From the NCBI GenBank assembly GCA_024643725.1, contig JAHEMJ010000013.1:1-64000 (forward strand): a stretch of DNA of 64,000 bases. The letters are read 5' to 3'. Source of the DNA: Crocinitomicaceae bacterium (lineage in GTDB: Bacteria; Bacteroidota; Bacteroidia; Flavobacteriales_D; Crocinitomicaceae). Under the pieces are notes generated by a model, which saw only the letters and a list, made by a program, of their open reading frames with translations, did no database searches and was not told the origin of the DNA. Positions 58,473 through 64,000 of this stretch are shown in pieces (the first letter of the stretch is position 1; each line of letters starts with the position of its first letter). The position numbers and the translations under genes are program-made.

Positions 58473-59054
58473 TTATCTTTCATCACTCAACACATCGCTC
58501 TTATCTGCGTTTGTAAAGACCAAATCTTTTCTATCCTGATACAATGAAGCCGATTTGTGATGCTCTTCTAAAAATAACAAGGGAGGTAGTTCCTCTTGTG
58601 AAACAAAGAGTTCTCTCCGTTCGGTAAAGGATGGATTGAATGAAGATTCTTCTACCTGCATGGTTTTCCCATTTAATAATTGGATGATTGTATCCACTTT
58701 CGGAACGAAGATAGTGTCCGCCATTAAATAAACTGGCTTCTGTATAATTTTCATAGAATCAAACTGCTGAGAAATGCTGTTATAAGTGATTAAAGCAGCG
58801 GCTGCCGCTGATGAAATGGAAACCGAGATCAAACGTAGAATATGACCATTTTTTTTCGGAAGAAGTAAGGGCTTCGGTATGACATCTTTATAAAGATACT
58901 TACTTTCGAAACGAAGTTTATGCTCAAGATTAAACGTATCTTCAGAGATGTTTTTTAGCACAAATTGCTGTTCCTCGAGGGATAATTCATGGTAAAAACC
59001 TTTTTCAAAAAGGTCCAACAAACGTTCTTCCGTATGTGTCAAGTTCGTTTTCAT
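58473..59054 (-). CDS. Single-TM protein downstream of ECF sigma factor, anti-sigma-like
   Basis: Cytoplasmic N-terminus, single TM (ISVSISSAAAAALITY); position after sigma gene. Confidence 0.5.
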   Translation of the reverse strand: MKTNLTHTEERLLDLFEKGFYHELSLEEQQFVLKNISEDTFNLEHKLRFESKYLYKDVIPKPLLLPKKNGHILRLISVSISSAAAAALITYNSISQQFDSMKIIQKPVYLMADTIFVPKVDTIIQLLNGKTMQVEESSFNPSFTERRELFVSQEELPPLLFLEEHHKSASLYQDRKDLVFTNADKSDVLSDER

Positions 59055-59055
59055 T

Positions 59056-59655
59056 TCAACTTAGTTTAAATTCTTTTCCAGGTTGTTCGGGTTTAAATTC
59101 ATTTAGATCCTTAGCAATCTTCTTTGTTGCGTAGAATAAACGAGATTTAACGGTCCCTTCAGAAATTTCCAATATTTCAGCAATTTCCTTTACGCTGAGT
59201 TCTTCCATATAGCGAAGAACAAAAGGTAATCTTTGAAATTCCTCCAATTGATTTATGGCTTGTTTCAAGGTGTCATGAAATACAGATATGTCGATTTGGT
59301 TATCAGACCAATGAATCCCGTATTCGATATTTTGATTCTCTTCGTCAAAATCTATAAAGGACTTTTCACGATAAGAAGTTTTGACCATGTTACTTGCTAT
59401 GGTGTACATCCAAGAGTAAAATCTTTTTTGTGAGTCAAAAAAATGGTGTTTTTCCAATAAGCGAAGAAACAAATCTTGAACTAAATCTTGTGATTTTAAC
59501 TCGTTTCCATTCGTCATACGCATAAAGAATCCAAGTAGTTTTTTCGCATACCTAGCATGGAGTTCCGTTAAAGCGTCATTGCAGTTTCGTGTGGACAACA
59601 ACTGCATCAACGCTTCATCAGAAAATGAAGTGAATTCTTTTTTAAATCCAAACAT
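59056..59655 (-). CDS. ECF RNA polymerase sigma factor
   Basis: SQDLVQDLFLRLLEK...RFYSWMYTIASNMV; LPFVLRYMEELSVKEIAEILEISEGTVKSRLFYATKKI. Confidence 0.9.
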   Translation of the reverse strand: MFGFKKEFTSFSDEALMQLLSTRNCNDALTELHARYAKKLLGFFMRMTNGNELKSQDLVQDLFLRLLEKHHFFDSQKRFYSWMYTIASNMVKTSYREKSFIDFDEENQNIEYGIHWSDNQIDISVFHDTLKQAINQLEEFQRLPFVLRYMEELSVKEIAEILEISEGTVKSRLFYATKKIAKDLNEFKPEQPGKEFKLS

Positions 59656-59656
59656 G

Positions 59657-60790
59657 CTATTCCGTCATGGCTTTTTGGATTTCAGACTCAATATGAAGCT
59701 CAGCACCGATAGACTCTAGTAAATTTTTGTAGCGAGATATCCCTTCCAAATCTTCCACTGCTTTTGCGTTTTGATATAACTTAATCAATCCAGGGACATA
59801 CATGTATTTGATGCGTGAATCTAAATCTCCAATGCTATATGAAAAAGTTCTTGTAAGATGATCTAAAAGAAATTTCTTTTCAAAGTTGCGTTTTAGAACA
59901 GATACATTATCTACGATTTTATCGCTGTAGATGTAAGTTAATCCTGTCAAATACAAATGATCCAAAATAATCGAATCGTTGAATTGCCCGGATGCAGAAG
60001 TAGAAACATGAACGGGAATATTTACCGAATTACTAAAAATATGTTGAAAAATTGCATGCTCAGACATGGATACAGGCGCCCAATTAAATGGTGAAATTCC
60101 TTTTTCAGTAAATATTTTTGAACGATAATCACCCATCTGAATCAAAGACGTGTTAATCACGGTGACATCCTTTCTATAATTCATTCCTTCTTGTGTAATC
60201 CATAGCGCGTAGGTATCATTATCTCCCGCTGTAAACACAATACCATTCTCAGAAACTTCGGTCAGTACATTATAGGCCCAATTAATTGCACCTACTGGCA
60301 TTCGGTTCATTTCAAAAAGTTTTTTTGCGGTATTTGTAAACATCAATTTATCCCTTTTTAATTCCGAGAGAATGAGGTAATCCAATAAAACTCTTGGATC
60401 ATTTGGTCTTAATTCATAAGCCTTTTTTAGGTTTTTTTCATCACTATTACCAAGTCCACTATCCCAATACATCACATAATTAGCTTCAAAACTTTCAGGT
60501 AAAGCCTTCATTAAATCCTTTGCAATTTGATGACCTAACTCGTTATAAAAGCCACGCTCTTTTGAATCATCACTACAATTTCTCAAAGCCCTAACAGCAC
60601 TGTAATAGTTGATCCATGCTTCAGCATCCTTTTTATTTTTATCAATATCCGCTTTCCACAATTTCTCTTGTGATTTGTACCAATCTACTTCGTGCCATTC
60701 GACAATAATACTGTGCACCATTTCTTTTTTCTGTGCCATTAAATTTGACACCATCAAGAGTAAACATAAACTTCCTACAATCTTTTTCAT
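59657..60790 (-). CDS. Secreted TPR-like hypothetical protein
   Basis: Signal peptide; AYELRPNDPRVLLDY; AGDNDTYALWITQEGMNYRKDVTVINTSL. Confidence 0.6.
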   Translation of the reverse strand: MKKIVGSLCLLLMVSNLMAQKKEMVHSIIVEWHEVDWYKSQEKLWKADIDKNKKDAEAWINYYSAVRALRNCSDDSKERGFYNELGHQIAKDLMKALPESFEANYVMYWDSGLGNSDEKNLKKAYELRPNDPRVLLDYLILSELKRDKLMFTNTAKKLFEMNRMPVGAINWAYNVLTEVSENGIVFTAGDNDTYALWITQEGMNYRKDVTVINTSLIQMGDYRSKIFTEKGISPFNWAPVSMSEHAIFQHIFSNSVNIPVHVSTSASGQFNDSIILDHLYLTGLTYIYSDKIVDNVSVLKRNFEKKFLLDHLTRTFSYSIGDLDSRIKYMYVPGLIKLYQNAKAVEDLEGISRYKNLLESIGAELHIESEIQKAMTE

Positions 60791-60917
60791 GTTATAACGA
60801 TTTTAAAATTTGGTTGTGCACGACCTTTTTTTGGTTAAACTTATAAGTAATACTCAGCTTGATCATAAACGTTCACGAAAATGACTTAAAAATACAGAAG
60901 TTGGGTTGTTTCGATGA

Positions 60918-61290
60918 GAAGGTTCAGGATTACACTACCGCGTATTCCTTGGTGGGAGTTCTTGACAAGCACAAACCCTAAATTGCTGCGCAATTTGCGG
61001 TTATTTTTGTTTTTATACGCTTATCAAAATAAATTTTGAACGAAGGTTCAGGATTACGCTACCGCGTATTCCTTGGGGGAGTTCTTGACAAGCCAAACCC
61101 ATAATTGCTGCGCAATTTGCGGGTATTTTTGTTTTTATACGCTTATCAAAATAAATTTTGAACGAAGGTTCAGGATTACGCTACCGCGTATTCCTTGGGG
61201 GTAGTTCTTGACAAGCCAAACCCATAATTGCTGCGCAATTTGCGGGTATTTTTGTTTTTATACGCTTATCAAAATAAATTTTGAACGCTT
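60918..61290. repeat. Tandem array, 3 copies of a ~122-124-bp unit; dispersed repeat copy 2
   Basis: gaaggttcaggatta anchors at 60918, 61042, 61164; each unit holds a terminator-like hairpin (ACCCATAATTGCTGCGCAATTTGCGGGTATTTTTG). Confidence 0.95.
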
Positions 61291-61297
61291 TAAAAAC

Positions 61298-61328
61298 AAA
61301 AAACCCGGCACTTGCGTGCTGGGTTTTT
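61298..61328 (-). terminator. Rho-independent terminator of tRNA-Arg
   Basis: AAAAACCCAGCAC-GCAA-GTGCCGGGTTTTTT on minus strand. Confidence 0.85.
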
Positions 61329-61333
61329 GCTTG

Positions 61334-61407
61334 TGACCTTGTCAGGATTCAAACCTGAAACCTTCTGAGCCGTAATCAGATGCGCTATTCAGTTGCGCCA
61401 CAAGGCC
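61334..61407 (-). tRNA. tRNA-Arg (anticodon ACG)
   Basis: Cloverleaf read by eye: acceptor GGCCTTG/CAAGGTC, anticodon arm TCTGA-TTACGGC-TCAGA, T arm TCAGG-TTTGAAT-CCTGA. Confidence 0.93.
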
Positions 61408-61578
61408 GTTTCTGAGTGCAAAGATATACAATTTTCGATAATGGTGTGATTATTCGTGAAAAAAATGCGGTAAACTAGCCATTTTGTTGTGTTTTAAGTG
61501 TCGATATCGCTTGACTTCAGGTGATTATCCATGAAATTTGAACTTATATCGCTAACAATTGTTCTAAAAAGAAAACAC

Positions 61579-62169
61579 ATGAAAAAAATGACCTATATCC
61601 TCGTTGGTTTTGTTGGCATCATTGTCTTATTCTTTGTCGTTATGTCCTTCCGTTACCAAAATATTGAATCTCCAGATTATGTTGTATTGAAATCATTCGA
61701 CAAAAATATTGAGTTGAGAAAATATCCTCAGATGATCGTTGCGAAGACAAACCTGAAAGATAAATCTTTCGACAATTCAGGAAGCGATGGATTCCGCAGT
61801 ATCGCGGGATATATCTTTGGTGGAAATGAAAAAGCGGAAAAAATCGCCATGACTTCCCCTGTTATCATGGAACTAAGCGACTCTGCAACGATGTACTTTG
61901 TCATGCCCAGCAAATACAAGAAAAGTGATTTGCCGAATCCATCGAATAAAAACGTGGAAATACAAGAAGAGGCTTCAAAAGTATTGCTAGTGGTTCGGTA
62001 CGGTGGATTCTCTAACGATGAACGCATTGAAAGTCACACCGAAGTCCTTCGTCAAATCATTCAAAAACATCACTTGAACGCAACAGGACCATTCATGTAC
62101 ATGGGCTACAACGCTCCGTGGGACATCATCAACCGTCGCAATGAAGTAGCGGTGGAAATCATCCCGTAA
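61579..62169 (+). CDS. SOUL heme-binding family protein
   Basis: IELRKYPQMIVAKT...GFRSIAGYIFGGNEKAEKIAMTSPVIME...GPFMYMGYNAPW. Confidence 0.88.
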   Translation: MKKMTYILVGFVGIIVLFFVVMSFRYQNIESPDYVVLKSFDKNIELRKYPQMIVAKTNLKDKSFDNSGSDGFRSIAGYIFGGNEKAEKIAMTSPVIMELSDSATMYFVMPSKYKKSDLPNPSNKNVEIQEEASKVLLVVRYGGFSNDERIESHTEVLRQIIQKHHLNATGPFMYMGYNAPWDIINRRNEVAVEIIP

Positions 62170-62252
62170 ATTCATGTTGCTTTTATGCTAACATCTGATT
62201 GATTATTGCTAATTTTCGGAAAGAACCTTTTGTATTTTCGACAAATAAAGCA

Positions 62253-64000
62253 ATGACCATGTATCCATACCAAATCAAAAGCCTTGAAGCTTACCAGCAA
62301 GCATATCAAAAAAGTGTTGATCATCCTGAAGAATTTTGGGCAGAAATAGCCGAGAATTTCGTTTGGAAAAAGAAATGGAACAAAGTCCTGGAATGGAATT
62401 TCACAGAACCTTCTGTCAAATGGTTTCAAGGTGGAAAGCTAAACATTACGGAAAATTGCTTGGATCGCCACTTGGCTAATCGAGGTCAAGAAACGGCCCT
62501 GATTTGGGAATCCAATAATCCACAGGAAACATCTCGGACGTTTACCTACATCGAATTACACCACAAAGTCATGCAGTTTGCTCACGTCCTTCAAAACAAT
62601 GGCGTGAAAAAAGGCGACCGTGTGTGCATCTATATGGGAATGATTCCGGAATTAACGATTGCCACTTTAGCCTGCGCTCGCATTGGTGCGATTCACTCCA
62701 TTATTTTTGGGGGATTCTCCGCTCAAGCCATTGCTGATCGCTTGGACGATGCCCAAGCAAAGTTCATTGTGACCTGTGATGGTGCTTTTCGCGGTGCAAA
62801 GGACATTCCATTGAAAGCGGTCATTGACGATGCTTTGGTTGGGAATGAATTCATCGAAAGGGTCATTGTTTGCGAGCGAACATCGACACCAGTATCGATG
62901 CTAAAAGGACGCGATGTCTGGTGGACCGATGAAATTCAAAAAGTGGAGGATGCTGGAAACCCATTTTTCCCTGCCGTGGAAATGGATGCCGAAGACATTC
63001 TCTTTATTCTATATACTTCCGGTTCTACTGGAAAACCGAAAGGGGTCGTGCATACGGTTGCCGGCTATTTGATTTGGACCAATTACACCTTCGTGAATGT
63101 CTTTCAATATCAACCTGGACAAATTCATTTTTGCACAGCGGACATCGGCTGGATCACTGGTCACAGCTATATTGTATACGGACCTTTAAGCGCCGGAGCA
63201 ACTTCACTGATGTTTGAAGGAATTCCAACGTATCCGGATGCCGGACGATTTTGGGATATCGTAGATAAATTTAAAGTGGACATTCTGTACACCGCACCAA
63301 CTGCAATTAGAAGTTTAATGGGCTTTGGCTTGGAACATGTGGTGGACAAAGACTTAAGTTCCTTAAAAGTACTCGGGTCCGTGGGAGAACCAATCAACGA
63401 AGAAGCATGGCATTGGTATGCTGAACACATTGGTAAAAATAACTGTCCTGTCGTCGATACATGGTGGCAAACGGAAACGTCCGGCGTACTCATTTCAAAC
63501 TTAGCGGGAGTCACCCCAAGTAAACCATCTTTCGCTACATTGCCATTGCCAGGAGTACAACCTTGCCTAGTGGATGATGCCGGTAATGAAATCGAGGGAA
63601 ATGGCGTGAATGGAAACTTGTGCATCAAATTTCCTTGGCCAGGAATCATACGCACTACTTACAATGATCATGAGCGCTGCCGTCAGACGTACTTTTCCGT
63701 CTATGAAAACTATTATTTTACAGGTGACGGATGTTTACGCGACGAAGATGGTATGTATCGCATTACGGGACGTGTAGATGACGTGTTGAATGTTAGTGGA
63801 CACCGAATCGGAACAGCGGAAGTGGAAAATGCCATTAACATGCACACTGGTGTCATTGAAAGCGCTGTAGTTGGATATCCACACGACGTGAAAGGACAAG
63901 GAATCTACGCATATGTCATTATGGAACAGCATCATGCGGATGCCACGATGACCAAACAAGATATTCTTCAAACCGTTTCACGCATCATTGGTGCCATTGC
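62253..64000 (+). CDS. acs: Acetyl-CoA synthetase, 3'-truncated by window end
   Basis: MTMYPYQIKSLEAYQ...; YTSGSTGKPKGVVH, WWQTETSG, TGRVDDVLNVSGHRIGTAE; frame open to 64000. Confidence 0.93.
   Translation, partial: MTMYPYQIKSLEAYQQAYQKSVDHPEEFWAEIAENFVWKKKWNKVLEWNFTEPSVKWFQGGKLNITENCLDRHLANRGQETALIWESNNPQETSRTFTYIELHHKVMQFAHVLQNNGVKKGDRVCIYMGMIPELTIATLACARIGAIHSIIFGGFSAQAIADRLDDAQAKFIVTCDGAFRGAKDIPLKAVIDDALVGNEFIERVIVCERTSTPVSMLKGRDVWWTDEIQKVEDAGNPFFPAVEMDAEDILFILYTSGSTGKPKGVVHTVAGYLIWTNYTFVNVFQYQPGQIHFCTADIGWITGHSYIVYGPLSAGATSLMFEGIPTYPDAGRFWDIVDKFKVDILYTAPTAIRSLMGFGLEHVVDKDLSSLKVLGSVGEPINEEAWHWYAEHIGKNNCPVVDTWWQTETSGVLISNLAGVTPSKPSFATLPLPGVQPCLVDDAGNEIEGNGVNGNLCIKFPWPGIIRTTYNDHERCRQTYFSVYENYYFTGDGCLRDEDGMYRITGRVDDVLNVSGHRIGTAEVENAINMHTGVIESAVVGYPHDVKGQGIYAYVIMEQHHADATMTKQDILQTVSRIIGAI

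Noticed and set aside
60918-61290. Possible CRISPR array
   Set aside because: Units are homologous along their full ~123 bp; no unique spacers.
1-64000. Insertion sequences or rRNA genes
   Set aside because: No transposase-like ORF or rRNA-like sequence was recognised.

Overview
The window looks like a Bacteroidota (Flavobacteriales-like) chromosome segment, judged from TAnnTTTG-type promoters, type IX secretion sorting domains and gene families. It falls into two parts. (A) 1 to ~28,160 is accessory DNA: a prophage-like or integrative element. It has a tail-fibre-like protein, a Hint (intein-like) domain protein, a lysis cassette, an N6-methylase / RadC-like / giant SNF2-type helicase cassette, and a P-loop ATPase. 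It also carries a defence block (type I restriction-modification HsdM-S-R with a DUF4062/ATPase protein, followed in the same operon by a TIR protein and a caspase-like protease resembling type IV Thoeris), a primase/helicase, an excisionase-like HTH protein, an RteC-like regulator split at an A9 tract, and an Abi_2 (AbiD/F) protein. The right edge appears to be a tRNA-Ser 3'-end remnant at 28,137-28,160. (B) ~28,160-64,000 is more ordinary chromosome: paralogous outer-membrane proteins, an MFS transporter, a TonB receptor, a prohibitin-like protein, a ferritin-VIT1 fusion, a GH38-like hydrolase, T9SS proteins, an ECF sigma module, tRNA-Arg(ACG), a SOUL protein and acs (truncated by the window end). 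The most unusual item in this part is a tightly packed six-gene minus-strand operon (49,309-57,216): an HMG-CoA reductase fused to an APH-type kinase, a CDP-archaeol-synthase-like protein, a PEP-synthase-like dikinase, a possible UbiA-like membrane protein, a methyltransferase and a fatty acid desaturase. This could be an undescribed isoprenoid/lipid pathway. A structured dispersed repeat lies downstream of both tRNA loci in the same relative orientation. All family calls come from reading motifs; no database search was run.
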